A stretch of DNA of 64,000 bases from BJGN01 sp041159865. GTDB lineage: Bacteria; Bacteroidota; Bacteroidia; Chitinophagales; Saprospiraceae. The stretch is taken from contig JBEAXK010000041.1 in assembly GCA_041159865.1 (NCBI GenBank), forward strand, positions 1 to 64,000, written 5' to 3'. The notes below the pieces were generated by a model that did not search any database, was not told the origin of the DNA, and saw only the letters and a program-made list of their open reading frames with translations. A program made the translations under genes and the position numbers. Below, piece by piece: positions 1-9,197 of the stretch (positions are counted from its first letter, which is position 1; the number at the start of each line of letters is the position of its first letter).

Positions 1-1034
1 CCTTTATAACCTGGCGAGGATTTATCTATTAGCATTGATTTTGGCCAAGTTATGCCCTCATCGTAACTTATTTTTATCATCAAATTATCTCGTTTCAACG
101 CATCCGCAGGATTTGAAGAGGCTATTACCATTTTGCCCTTTTTTTCTCCAATACCTAATATAGAACCTTGACAAACAGGATCAATTAAATCGTTATTAAA
201 GAAAACGGTATCCCATTTTTCACCCCCGTTGGAAGAATAAGCAATCATTCTATTTCTAATATCTCCCGATTGATTTCTTATATTCATGATCATCCTATCG
301 CCTGAAAGTGCTGCACCTATCGCTTCATTAGATCCTTTCAAAGCAATATTTTCGCTTAAATGGAAGGTTTTACCATGATCGTCTGTATAATAACCATGGG
401 CATGATAATCTCTGAATTCATTTTGAGGTTCGCCCTGGGAATGATTTGCCGCAATAAAAATTCTTCCTTTATATTTTCCTTCCATGAATTGAAAACCATG
501 GCCCGGCGTATTCGCATAACTTCGCCAATCTTCTTTAAAATTATAGGCCTGGTGAAAGGGTCTATGAACCTGAGATGTAATATTCACAGGATCTGACCAG
601 GTTTCCCCCATATCAACCGATTTTATATACCAAACTTCCCGTATCCCATGCCCTTTTCTAATCTCATTTTCATGATTATTACCTGTATTATAAAACAAAT
701 AAACAACCCCATTTGGATAGGATGGGTCAAAAAGGTCCACCACCGGCGCAGGATTTCCTGCCTGAAGTTTATCAACATCTACCAATATTTGCAATACCGA
801 CCAGGATTTACCTTGATCCATACTCTTCTTCATCACCAGATTAATATCGCCAAAATCTGCACTATTCTGGACCCTTCCTTCGGCAAAAGCCAATAAGTTA
901 CCATTAGGAAGCCCTAAAACGGCTGGAATTCTGTAAGTTTTATGCCCTTCTTGTCCGGACTTAAATACTGGTATAGCATCCTGACTTTTTAACAACAGAG
1001 GCAATAAGAGACAAATCAAAATTAAGTGGCGCAT
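1..1034 (-). CDS. Exo-alpha-sialidase (GH33 family), 3' part cut by window edge
   Basis: This secreted sialidase would release terminal sialic acids from glycoconjugates. Reading the minus strand from the ATG at 1034 gives 344 codons with no stop before the window edge, so the C-terminus is missing. A hydrophobic signal peptide covers about residues 1-17. The sialidase hallmarks are visible: the arginine motif YRIP (residues 34-37) and repeated Asp-boxes, SMDQGKSW (71-78), SVDMGETW (139-146), a variant at about 217-224, SSNGGEKW (267-274) and SYDEGITW near the visible end. A Glu in GSNEAIG (residue 237) is a candidate catalytic residue. The gene is divergent from the Tat-exported TIM-barrel gene at 1125. 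With the GH20-like protein and sulfatase in the same window, it suggests use of animal or mucin-type glycans. The family call is firm; the exact linkage preference cannot be read. Confidence 0.93.
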   Translation of the reverse strand, partial: MRHLILICLLLPLLLKSQDAIPVFKSGQEGHKTYRIPAVLGLPNGNLLAFAEGRVQNSADFGDINLVMKKSMDQGKSWSVLQILVDVDKLQAGNPAPVVDLFDPSYPNGVVYLFYNTGNNHENEIRKGHGIREVWYIKSVDMGETWSDPVNITSQVHRPFHQAYNFKEDWRSYANTPGHGFQFMEGKYKGRIFIAANHSQGEPQNEFRDYHAHGYYTDDHGKTFHLSENIALKGSNEAIGAALSGDRMIMNIRNQSGDIRNRMIAYSSNGGEKWDTVFFNNDLIDPVCQGSILGIGEKKGKMVIASSNPADALKRDNLMIKISYDEGITWPKSMLIDKSSPGYK

Positions 1035-1124
1035 AATCCAATTCTTTAAAAGATTAAATCTGGGGGAAAATATAAGGAATAAGCGACAAAATAGTATATT
1101 TAAAAACGCTTAAAGACTTTTATT

Positions 1125-2006
1125 ATGAATTCGAGAAGAAATTTTTTTAAAACCGCTGGAGCAGCTTTTATAGCCTCCTCCATTAAGCCCTCTGAAATGT
1201 CCTACCTGTTTGAAAAAAACACATCGATACCTCAACTTTCTGTTCAATTATATACGATTAGGGAAGAAATAAGTAAAAATCCCACCAAGGCTTTACTGCA
1301 ATTGAAAGAAATTGGCTTTGAATGGGTAGAAACAGCCTTTTGGCCGGAAGGAATTTCTTTGGCTGAAGGTGGAAAATGGTTAAAAGATGCGGGATTGAAA
1401 GTTTCATCTGCGCATATTGAGCTAACAACTGATAACCTTGAAAAGCTGATGGTCGAAACGGCCAGTGCTTATGATTGTAAACATCTCATCTGGCATGGCT
1501 GGCCAGAAGATTCCCTATATAAGTCTTTGTCTGGAACTAAATCGCTCATCGACAGGTATAATCAAGCAGCTGAAATAGCCGAACGACATGGACTTCATTT
1601 TGGATTACATAATCATTGGTGGGAGTATATGATTAAAAATGAGGATTTATTCGTTTACGAAATCCTTTTGAAGGATCTTAACCCTGCTATTTTCTTTGAA
1701 ATGGATGCCTATTGGGTAAAGGTTGCAGGCCAGGATCCTGAAAAAATCGCCAAAAAAATAGGGGAAAGACTGAAATTTATCCATGTGAAAGATGGGCCTG
1801 CCCAATGGAATGATCAATTAGCCATAGATAATCCCGATCCAATGACAGCGGTTGGAAAAGGAACAATGGATTATTCAAAAATAATAAAAGCATCAAACGG
1901 GAATCCAGACTGGCTGGTAGTCGAAATGGACAAAACCGCTGGCGATGTGTTCACCGCAATAAAAGAAAGTTTTGATTATATCATGAAAAACCAATGGGTT
2001 TCCTAG
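1125..2006 (+). CDS. Tat-exported sugar phosphate isomerase/epimerase-like TIM-barrel protein
   Basis: The 293-residue protein belongs to the xylose isomerase-like TIM-barrel (AP endonuclease 2) superfamily, whose members isomerise or epimerise sugars. The N-terminus MNSRRNFFKTAGAAF has twin arginines at residues 4-5 followed by a hydrophobic stretch, so export by the Tat pathway is likely. Barrel motifs include a metal-ligand-like GLHNHWWE segment, FFEMDAYW and KFIHVKDG; the His, Glu and Asp residues there are the expected divalent metal ligands. It lies between the sialidase (divergent) and the zeta-type kinase. Such exported proteins are common in Bacteroidota sugar catabolic clusters, often near Gfo/Idh/MocA oxidoreductases like the one at 17148. 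The substrate is unknown. Confidence 0.85.
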   Translation: MNSRRNFFKTAGAAFIASSIKPSEMSYLFEKNTSIPQLSVQLYTIREEISKNPTKALLQLKEIGFEWVETAFWPEGISLAEGGKWLKDAGLKVSSAHIELTTDNLEKLMVETASAYDCKHLIWHGWPEDSLYKSLSGTKSLIDRYNQAAEIAERHGLHFGLHNHWWEYMIKNEDLFVYEILLKDLNPAIFFEMDAYWVKVAGQDPEKIAKKIGERLKFIHVKDGPAQWNDQLAIDNPDPMTAVGKGTMDYSKIIKASNGNPDWLVVEMDKTAGDVFTAIKESFDYIMKNQWVS

Positions 2007-2074
2007 CTATTTATAGCAAAAATTATGTTTAAACGAGTAGAGACGAGAAAATAAAACGCCAACCTATTAAGTTG

Positions 2075-2082
2075 TATATTTG
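2075..2082 (+). promoter_or_regulatory. Bacteroidota -7 promoter element, possibly giving a leaderless mRNA
   Basis: TATATTTG matches the TAnnTTTG -7 consensus of Bacteroidota. Its last base is only 5 nt upstream of the ATG at 2088. Transcription in this phylum normally starts about 5-7 nt after this element, so the zeta-kinase transcript may begin at or next to its start codon. No clear -33 TTTG was seen. Confidence 0.6.
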
Positions 2083-2087
2083 CACCT

Positions 2088-2672
2088 ATGACTTACAAAA
2101 AGCTTTATGTAATAGCAGGATGTAATGGAGCGGGTAAAACTACTGCATCGTTTACTATTTTACCTGAAATCCTGGATTGTAAGGAATTTATAAATGCGGA
2201 CGAAATTGCAAGAGGAATATCTCCTTTTCAACCAGACAAAGTATCGTTTGAAGCAGGACGAATAATGCTTAACAGAATCAATGAACTGTTATATAAAAGT
2301 GAAAATTTTGCTTTTGAAACCACATTATCAACCAAAAGTTTTAAAGGTAAAATCATAGAGGCAAAGGAAAAAGGGTTTCAAGTAATCTTATTATACTTTT
2401 GGCTTAAAAGCATTCAGTTAGCAAAAGAACGAGTTAAAATAAGAGTATCTGAAGGCGGACACAACATTGAACCGGAAGTAATTGAAAGAAGATATATCAG
2501 AGGAATAAAAAACTTATTTAACATATATCTTCCTATTGTTGATAAAGCTTTTATTTTTGATAACTCGGAGGGGAAACACAAACTTTTAGCGAATAAACAA
2601 ATGAATGATTTACTAAATATTGTGGACATTGAAGGTTTTAATCTTTTAAAAAAAAATAATGAAAACTACTAA
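2088..2672 (+). CDS. Zeta toxin-family P-loop kinase
   Basis: The protein is 194 residues with a Walker A motif GCNGAGKT at residues 11-18, a motif NADEIARGISPF around 36-47 and a basic RVKIRVSEGGHNI segment in the second half. That pattern fits the zeta toxin / AAA_33 kinase family, where characterised toxins phosphorylate UDP-N-acetyl sugars; many chromosomal relatives have no proven substrate. The reading frame ends 14 nt inside a small downstream gene (2659-2817), so the two are probably translationally coupled. A -7 element sits 5 nt before the ATG, so no ribosome-binding site precedes it. The gene interrupts otherwise glycan-related genes, which fits an acquired accessory module. Whether it is toxic here is inference. 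Confidence 0.8.
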   Translation: MTYKKLYVIAGCNGAGKTTASFTILPEILDCKEFINADEIARGISPFQPDKVSFEAGRIMLNRINELLYKSENFAFETTLSTKSFKGKIIEAKEKGFQVILLYFWLKSIQLAKERVKIRVSEGGHNIEPEVIERRYIRGIKNLFNIYLPIVDKAFIFDNSEGKHKLLANKQMNDLLNIVDIEGFNLLKKNNENY

Positions 2673-2817
2673 AAACGAGCATGAAGAGAATGATGAAAAA
2701 GAGAAAATTCTAAAGGGGCTTGAAAAAACCTATGAAAAACTTTTAGAATTCAAAAGATCTAAAAACAGCGTATTAGTTGTTATGCGTGACAATAAAATCG
2801 TAAAAATTAAACCCTAA
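2659..2817 (+). CDS. 52-residue small protein overlapping the zeta-kinase gene, candidate antitoxin or partner
   Basis: An ATG at 2659 opens a 52-codon frame that overlaps the last 14 nt of the zeta-kinase gene and ends TAA at 2815-2817. The protein is highly charged. It has an acidic/basic helical first half (KILKGLEKTYEKLLEFKRS) and a compact tail RDNKIVKIKP that could form a beta strand. No family is assigned with certainty. The overlap and the lack of another start point to translational coupling and a function tied to the kinase. Classical epsilon antitoxins are larger and encoded upstream, so if this is an antitoxin the gene order is reversed. It could also be an accessory or specificity protein. 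The next gene converges on it from the other strand. Confidence 0.65.
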   Translation: MKTTKNEHEENDEKEKILKGLEKTYEKLLEFKRSKNSVLVVMRDNKIVKIKP

Positions 2818-2865
2818 AATAGGAAAAGGAATCCTGTTCATTTCATTTCCCTTTTACCCTCACTT

Positions 2866-4959
2866 TCAATATTTTTGGAATGAACCGATGGCCGTTTTTT
2901 GATTATCTGAACTTAGAGAAATGAAATATTGCCCTTGTGGTAATTCAATCAAAGAGATAGATAATTCCGTGCCATTTTCCCATTGCCATTCTTTAATTTT
3001 TGTCCCATTCAAATGATAGATTACTCCATTTTTCAAAGGTGTTGCACTTGAAATCTTTAGAATGTTCCCAGAGGGATTCGGATAGAGTTTAATGCCCATT
3101 TGCGCCAACGTATGTGACGTACCTGTTGTGACCAACGCCGTAGTTGAATAAGTATAAGGCGACCATCCCTTTTCACCTCTCGCAACGACTCTGAACAAGG
3201 TGTTAGTATTAAATCCTGCCTCAGAAATAGTATATTGAGTCGTATTAGAAGGTAAATTTTTTAAAACTTGATAAGATTTACCCCCATCTATAGAGTATTC
3301 AATTTGGTATCCCGTTTCATCCATGGCAACATCCAGCCACTCCATGGAAATGATGCCTTGGGCAACATTCTTTACTACTTTCCATTGTGCCGGTGCATCA
3401 GGCGTTTCTAATCCCGCCAGTCTTATTTTCAATTGTTCATCATATAAAGATTGTGGACTGACCTGTTTAAAGGCATGTTCCATGTACCCAGGAGGTTGAC
3501 TAAACCGATGATTTCCCGTTAAAGTAATATTTCCACCGATGGCAAAATTCTGATGAAAAGGTGGTTTTTGAATAACTGCCTGATTATACGTTGGCCGGTC
3601 GGAGGTAACATTCCATGCCACCCCTGAGGTGGTTGACCATCCATGCGCTGTTCCATAACTCCCTCTGTTGTATAACCCAATTAAAATCTGATTATTTACT
3701 TTTGAAAAGTCGATGTTATCGTAAAGTAATCCCTGACTCCATCGTCTGTGTCCTTCACTTGAATTGTGGTCTCCCTGACTGGTACAACGATGAAAAACAA
3801 TCCCAGAAGCGGTGCTCGCCCCATTTGAAACATATGAATGTCTGCCTTCAGTAGTATGACACTGTGTAAATAAAATATTACTGGTGTATGCTCCCACATT
3901 GAAATTATACCTTCTTTCTCCATCTATGATAGAATGAGGCTCCAATCCTTTAGATTGAATGACTGTTGCAAAATTAGTTCTGGTAAAATCAACGGCAGCA
4001 TAATAAAAATGCAACCCTGTAAATTGCTTAACCCACACATTTTCAGCTCCATAAAACGCTAAAGCTGACTTGGCATGCGCTTCATCAAAAACACCGTTAG
4101 TTACTATATCTACTCTTAAGTTTTCAACGCCAACTTCGGTTACATTACCTGGTAAGGCCACTTTATATATCTCGGTTTGAACAAATTCTCTGTCAAAATG
4201 ATCGAATATGGGAACATCCAGTTTTATTTTATGCTGATTCCTGTCAATAGCAACAATGTGTCTTAAATAATACATATCAACAGCGGTTACTGTCCAGGGC
4301 TCGTCCGTATCAGGTCCACCAAAATCGATTCTTTTTAACCAGAAATAAGTGCTTGGGTGATAAAGACCTATAGTATCTCCTATTTTATAATTTTGGCTAT
4401 TTTCAACTTGAACTGATTTAGTACCAGAAGGTAAAAATGGACTTACTATTTTTGTCCTGACCCCACCAACCGCTTGCCTCCAATCAGTACCAGAAGCATT
4501 GAAACCTACTTCAATGACATTTCGTAAAGCGGGCACATTTCCCGTGGCCATTAAAACCGTATTTTTTAGAGTATCTTCTCCATCACCTTCACCTCTAAGC
4601 ACAATACCACTTGCCTTTATCCTTAACGTTCCTCCAATCAGATATTTACCTGCTTTCAATAATAAGGCACCTCTAATTCCTTTTTGGTCTAATGGCATGG
4701 CAGCCATTTCATCCAATGCTTTTTGAATATGTTGGGTGTTATCCCCTGAAATAGGTTGAATTGTTTTTTTAATACTTACCTCGGGAAGTGGAACTCCGCC
4801 ACCTCTGTAACCTGCATGACTAAAATTTGGGATATAGTTATTTTCTTTATCCGCATGATAAATTAATTGCCCGGATGAATCTGGGTATATTATTTTTGAG
4901 AAATAAGTTTGCCCAAAAAGAAATGTGGGCATAAAAAGAAAAAGATACTTAATATTCAT
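2866..4959 (-). CDS. Secreted right-handed beta-helix protein, putative polysaccharide lyase, T9SS cargo
   Basis: This 697-residue protein has a signal peptide (cleavage near residue 16, FLFGQ) and a pectate-lyase-like beginning: IQKALDEMAAMP, then KAGKYLIGGTLRI and GIVLRGEG, the usual entry strands of a right-handed parallel beta-helix. The helix runs to about residue 500. A fibronectin type III-like module follows (about 510-610), then a C-terminal T9SS type A sorting domain starting KLYPNPSG. It is the last gene of the minus-strand cluster, 88 bp or more after the hybrid sensor gene. A lyase or hydrolase acting on acidic polysaccharide at the cell surface is inferred from the fold and from the adjacent GH88 hydrolase and sulfatase. 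No catalytic residues can be assigned by eye. Confidence 0.8.
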   Translation of the reverse strand: MNIKYLFLFMPTFLFGQTYFSKIIYPDSSGQLIYHADKENNYIPNFSHAGYRGGGVPLPEVSIKKTIQPISGDNTQHIQKALDEMAAMPLDQKGIRGALLLKAGKYLIGGTLRIKASGIVLRGEGDGEDTLKNTVLMATGNVPALRNVIEVGFNASGTDWRQAVGGVRTKIVSPFLPSGTKSVQVENSQNYKIGDTIGLYHPSTYFWLKRIDFGGPDTDEPWTVTAVDMYYLRHIVAIDRNQHKIKLDVPIFDHFDREFVQTEIYKVALPGNVTEVGVENLRVDIVTNGVFDEAHAKSALAFYGAENVWVKQFTGLHFYYAAVDFTRTNFATVIQSKGLEPHSIIDGERRYNFNVGAYTSNILFTQCHTTEGRHSYVSNGASTASGIVFHRCTSQGDHNSSEGHRRWSQGLLYDNIDFSKVNNQILIGLYNRGSYGTAHGWSTTSGVAWNVTSDRPTYNQAVIQKPPFHQNFAIGGNITLTGNHRFSQPPGYMEHAFKQVSPQSLYDEQLKIRLAGLETPDAPAQWKVVKNVAQGIISMEWLDVAMDETGYQIEYSIDGGKSYQVLKNLPSNTTQYTISEAGFNTNTLFRVVARGEKGWSPYTYSTTALVTTGTSHTLAQMGIKLYPNPSGNILKISSATPLKNGVIYHLNGTKIKEWQWENGTELSISLIELPQGQYFISLSSDNQKTAIGSFQKY

Positions 4960-4973
4960 CCTTGTTTTTTAAA

Positions 4974-5010
4974 CAATATTTAATATTGAACGCGCTATTT
5001 AAGCAATATT
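4974..5010 (-). promoter_or_regulatory. CAATATT half-site cluster upstream of the beta-helix protein gene
   Basis: The segment contains CAATATTTAATATTG (4974-4988), a near-perfect palindrome with 7-bp arms, followed about 15 bp on by a third CAATATT copy (5004-5010). It lies between the sensor gene stop and the beta-helix gene start, where an operator for the neighbouring hybrid sensor could lie. AT-rich palindromes arise easily by chance, so this is tentative. Confidence 0.3.
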
Positions 5011-5047
5011 TTAGTTAGGAAAATCTATAAAACAGGGTAAAAAAGTT

Positions 5048-8000
5048 TTATTGGAAATTTGCCTTGTATTCCGAGGGGCTTTGATTATACTGCTTTTGAA
5101 AACACTTATTGAAATATTTTGGATCTCTAAATCCTGTCATGTAGCATACCTCACTAACGGAAAGTTTTCCCGTTTTCAACAATTGGGCAGCTCTTTTTAA
5201 CCGTATTATCTTGATGAAATTTTTTGGTGTCTCTCCTGTTAATGCCCTCATTTTATTGAAGAGAGAAGGACGACTAACCGCCAGATCCTGGGCGAACTGA
5301 TCGACAGCGTATTCAGGAAAATCCATGTTTTTTTCAACTAAAGAAATTGCTTTTTGTATTAATGCCTCATCAGCCGAGGTAAAAGTAATTTCCGAAGGTT
5401 CTAAGTGATCCTTTTCTTTAAATTTTTGTCTGCTAAACCCTCTGTTTTTCAAAATATTTTCTGCTCGGATAATTAACTCTTTGGGATGAAACGGTTTGGT
5501 CAAATAATCATCGGCTCCTGTTTTCAAACCCTCCATTTTAAAAGAAAATTCGGATTGAGCAGTAAGTAAGATGATGGGTATGTGACAAGTTTCAAAATTT
5601 GCTCTTAATTGATAGCTTAACTGAAAACCGTCCATGCCAGGCATTATTACATCACTTATAATTAAATCAGGTTGTAATAATAAAGCTTTTTCAAATCCAG
5701 TTTTTCCATCATTTGCACGCGATAAAAAAATGGTTGGAGGAAAAATGGTACTCAAATAATCTATAATTTCCTCATTGTCGTCAATTAATAAAAAATGAAA
5801 AGATTGGCTGGAAAGTAAGGAATCAGATCCAATTTGTACTTCTGACCAATCTTCCCAGGATAGAGATTGATTCATTTCATCTGTTTTTACTCCCTTTCTG
5901 GTGTCTGTCCCATTCAGCTTTACACTTATATTTTGAGTTGTCTGATTCAAATTTATTGGAAAGGTAACTTCAAAAGAGGCTCCTTTATTAGGTTTACTTT
6001 CCACCCTTATATCCCCTTTATGAAGTTTCACCATTTGTAACGAAAGCGCCAAACCAATACCTGTTCCCTCATTTTGGACACGCAGGGAAGGATGCTTATT
6101 ATCTTTTTCATAGAATCTCCTGAAAATTTCATCCTGAAATTCAGGCTCTATACCAATACCGCTATCTATGAATGTACAACTTACTGAATCGTCTATTTTA
6201 GCTATGACAATTGAAATATTTCCCCCCTCGGGTGTAAACTTGAAGGCATTGGAAAGTAAATTATAAAATACTTTTTCCATTTTATCCTTGTCCAAAAATA
6301 CGAAAAAAGGGTCTATCTCATATATTAAATTAAAATCGATTTGATGTAACCTTATTTCGTCCTTAAATGATTCTGAAATATCCTTTATAAAATGGATTAA
6401 ATCTATCTCTTCTATGTACATTTCTTCATGATCTCTCTCTAGTTTTCTAAAAGTCAACAACTGATTAACGAGATTTAAAAGTCGTGCAGCATTCCTGTGA
6501 GCCGTTTTTAAAGGGCCGTAATTTTTTTTATTATCCTTATTACTATCCAGTAATTCTTCTAATGGACCCAAAATAAGGGATAGTGGGGTTCTTAATTCAT
6601 GTGTAATATTCGTAAAAAACCTAAGTTTCATCTGATGCATTTCAGATTGCTTCCCTTTTTCCAGCTGTTCCAATTCTAATTTATGGTTCAATACTAAAAA
6701 TCGATAACCAATAAATAGTCCGAAAGTACCTAAAGAAAAATAGACCAGGTAAGCGGGAAAACTAAGCCAGGGCGATGGTAAAACACGTATAGTCATTACT
6801 TTTTCCTTAGGATTCCAAATGCCATCATTATTTCCTCCTTTCAATCGAAATATATAAGTACCCGGCCTTTGTAAGGTATAAGTAACCTCATGATTTCCCA
6901 CTATATACTGCCAGGAATTGTCAAGTCCTTCCAGTTTTATAGCATAATGATTTTTTTGCGGATTTAAAAAATCTAAAGCCGAAAATTGTAAGGTGAAATT
7001 TGCCTGATTATATTTAAAAGTTAACTTATTTGTTTGATTGAGTGACTTTGATAAAATACCATCTTTTGCTCCAACTTTTACCTCTCTGTTATTAACTATC
7101 AGTCGGGTTAGCGCAACTTTAGGTATGTATCTGTTGGTAGTTAAATTTGTGGGCTGAAACCAAGTAAATCCATTTTTACCACCAAAAAGTAAACTTCCTT
7201 TTTTTGAATCTACTAATCCGGCATTATAATTAAATTCCAGATTTTGAAGCCCATCAGTACTGTTATAATTTTGAAATGATTTACGCGCCACATTAAATCT
7301 TGAAATCCCTTGATTTGTACCCAACCATATTTCCCCTCGCTTATCCTCAAGAATGGTAAAAATAGTATGTCCTGCTAAACCTTCCTTTTCAGTGAAGTAA
7401 AAGAACGATTTATTATTTCTATAAATAAGACCATTTGAAAAAGTGCCAATCCAAATATTTCCCTTTTTATCTTCAAATAGGGAAGCAATGTTATTCCCAG
7501 CTAAATACCTTTTAAACGAATAATTCCCCTTTTCTATGTTTTCCTTTGATAGCAGATTCAACCCATCTTCCGTTCCAATCCATACATTTCCATTCTTATC
7601 CTTGATAAGAATCCTTCCCAGATTATTACTTAAGCTTTCTTTTCTTTTAGGGTCATGCTGTATTAATAAAATTTTCTTGTTTTGAATATCTAAAATATTT
7701 AAACCTCCTCCGTAAGTTAAAACGAACATTAAATCCTTATTTTTCAATAAAGAATAAACATTTAAACTGGAAAATTTATCCCAACCTCTTGCTCCTTTGC
7801 CATAATTGACAAATGATTTTTTCTCAATATCATAAAAATCCAATCCTGCGTTATAGGTTCCAATCCATAACTGTTTATTTTCATAATATAAAGTTTTTAT
7901 ATTATTGCCACTCAGCGTATTAGGTTGAGTTGCAGAATGAAAAAAATGGGTGAACTTTTGAATATTTTTATCATAAAAATTTAAACCTCCACCTTCTGTT

Positions 8001-9142
8001 CCTATCCAGAAATTCCCCTTATTATCCTCTTTTATGGCACTTACTACATTATGACTCAGGCTGTTTTTTTCCGGAATATGAACATAATTTTGAAATCTTT
8101 TAATCCCTGGGTCATGAAAATTCGCACCTCCATAAAAGGTACCTACCCATAAACTACCCTTTTTGTCGAAAAAGACAGACCAAATAGAATTGCTACTAAG
8201 GTTAGATGGATTTTTTTCGTTAGCAATAATCGCTTTAAAATTATTTTTATCAGGATTAAATTGATTTAACCCAACAAAAGTGCCTACCCAAATATCTCCG
8301 TTCGGATGTAATGCTATACTCCTGATCATGTTATTGCTCAATGATTTAGAATCATTTTCAACATGCTTATACTGTTCTATTTTATTAGACGACGGATGCC
8401 ATTTATACAATCCCTCTCCATGTGTTCCTATCCACAACTGCTGATGAAAATCACTTTGAATGGCATATATGGCTTGACCCTTAATGGATTTGAGGCCAGG
8501 AACCTCTGGAATAAAAACCTCCTCCAGGAAAACCTGTTTATTCAATCCATACTTCAATTGAAACAGACCAGCATTAGTTCCAATCCATATCTTCTTACTT
8601 TTATCTTCATGAATGGATAAAATATTTAATGTATTGCCATGATATCTAATGGATTGTTTTTCGAATTTATCTTTAGTAGCATTAAACAAATATAGGCCAT
8701 CAGGTACACCAACCCATAAATTACCCTTACTGTCTCTTAATAAAGCTTGTATATAATACTCTGAAATATCATTAACTTTTGTTGGATTGAATAGATAGTT
8801 TTGGAATTCATTTTTTTCTGAATTAAATCGGCTTAGTCCTTTCGTTGAACCTGCCCAAATGGCTTTTAAAAGCGGATCAAAATAAAGAAGACGGATATCA
8901 TCAAATAATAGGCTGTTGGGATTATCCCTATCTTTTCTAAAAATCTGTATATTATAGCCATCGAACCTATTTAAACCATCTCTGGTTCCAAACCATAAAA
9001 AATGATCATTATCCTGAGTAATGGCAATGACAGAACTATTGGATATACCTTCTTGTACACTTAATCTTCTAAAAGTCACCTGACTATAACCAAATAGCCA
9101 AAAACTAATAAAGCCAAAAATTAATAAAAAAAATTTCCTCAT
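5048..9142 (-). CDS. Hybrid two-component system sensor/regulator (HTCS)
   Basis: One polypeptide of about 1364 residues combines sensing and transcription control. The ATG at 9142 is preferred over the upstream TTG at 9160 because it starts directly at the signal peptide MRKFFLLIFGFISF. Order: periplasmic propeller of many Reg_prop repeats (repeated WIGT and LWVGT, about 30-690), Y_Y_Y domain (about 690-790), one membrane span (about 800-825), histidine kinase with phospho-acceptor THELRTPL and ATPase motifs NLLSNAFKFTPEGG and GTGIGLALS, receiver domain (acceptor Asp near 1164 in LIISDVIMPGMDG, conserved KPF) and a C-terminal AraC-type DNA-binding domain. In this family the propeller binds an oligosaccharide and the AraC domain activates the surrounding polysaccharide locus. 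It lies inside the cluster it would control. Confidence 0.96.
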   Translation of the reverse strand: MRKFFLLIFGFISFWLFGYSQVTFRRLSVQEGISNSSVIAITQDNDHFLWFGTRDGLNRFDGYNIQIFRKDRDNPNSLLFDDIRLLYFDPLLKAIWAGSTKGLSRFNSEKNEFQNYLFNPTKVNDISEYYIQALLRDSKGNLWVGVPDGLYLFNATKDKFEKQSIRYHGNTLNILSIHEDKSKKIWIGTNAGLFQLKYGLNKQVFLEEVFIPEVPGLKSIKGQAIYAIQSDFHQQLWIGTHGEGLYKWHPSSNKIEQYKHVENDSKSLSNNMIRSIALHPNGDIWVGTFVGLNQFNPDKNNFKAIIANEKNPSNLSSNSIWSVFFDKKGSLWVGTFYGGANFHDPGIKRFQNYVHIPEKNSLSHNVVSAIKEDNKGNFWIGTEGGGLNFYDKNIQKFTHFFHSATQPNTLSGNNIKTLYYENKQLWIGTYNAGLDFYDIEKKSFVNYGKGARGWDKFSSLNVYSLLKNKDLMFVLTYGGGLNILDIQNKKILLIQHDPKRKESLSNNLGRILIKDKNGNVWIGTEDGLNLLSKENIEKGNYSFKRYLAGNNIASLFEDKKGNIWIGTFSNGLIYRNNKSFFYFTEKEGLAGHTIFTILEDKRGEIWLGTNQGISRFNVARKSFQNYNSTDGLQNLEFNYNAGLVDSKKGSLLFGGKNGFTWFQPTNLTTNRYIPKVALTRLIVNNREVKVGAKDGILSKSLNQTNKLTFKYNQANFTLQFSALDFLNPQKNHYAIKLEGLDNSWQYIVGNHEVTYTLQRPGTYIFRLKGGNNDGIWNPKEKVMTIRVLPSPWLSFPAYLVYFSLGTFGLFIGYRFLVLNHKLELEQLEKGKQSEMHQMKLRFFTNITHELRTPLSLILGPLEELLDSNKDNKKNYGPLKTAHRNAARLLNLVNQLLTFRKLERDHEEMYIEEIDLIHFIKDISESFKDEIRLHQIDFNLIYEIDPFFVFLDKDKMEKVFYNLLSNAFKFTPEGGNISIVIAKIDDSVSCTFIDSGIGIEPEFQDEIFRRFYEKDNKHPSLRVQNEGTGIGLALSLQMVKLHKGDIRVESKPNKGASFEVTFPINLNQTTQNISVKLNGTDTRKGVKTDEMNQSLSWEDWSEVQIGSDSLLSSQSFHFLLIDDNEEIIDYLSTIFPPTIFLSRANDGKTGFEKALLLQPDLIISDVIMPGMDGFQLSYQLRANFETCHIPIILLTAQSEFSFKMEGLKTGADDYLTKPFHPKELIIRAENILKNRGFSRQKFKEKDHLEPSEITFTSADEALIQKAISLVEKNMDFPEYAVDQFAQDLAVSRPSLFNKMRALTGETPKNFIKIIRLKRAAQLLKTGKLSVSEVCYMTGFRDPKYFNKCFQKQYNQSPSEYKANFQ

Positions 9143-9197
9143 CGTTAGATTAACTAGCAAAGAGGAAATTTACAAAAAAAGTCTGAAGAAATCGGCG

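Noticed and set aside
3615..3923. Short frames on both strands inside the beta-helix protein gene
   Set aside because: They overlap the helix repeats of a well-supported 697-codon frame and show no domain.
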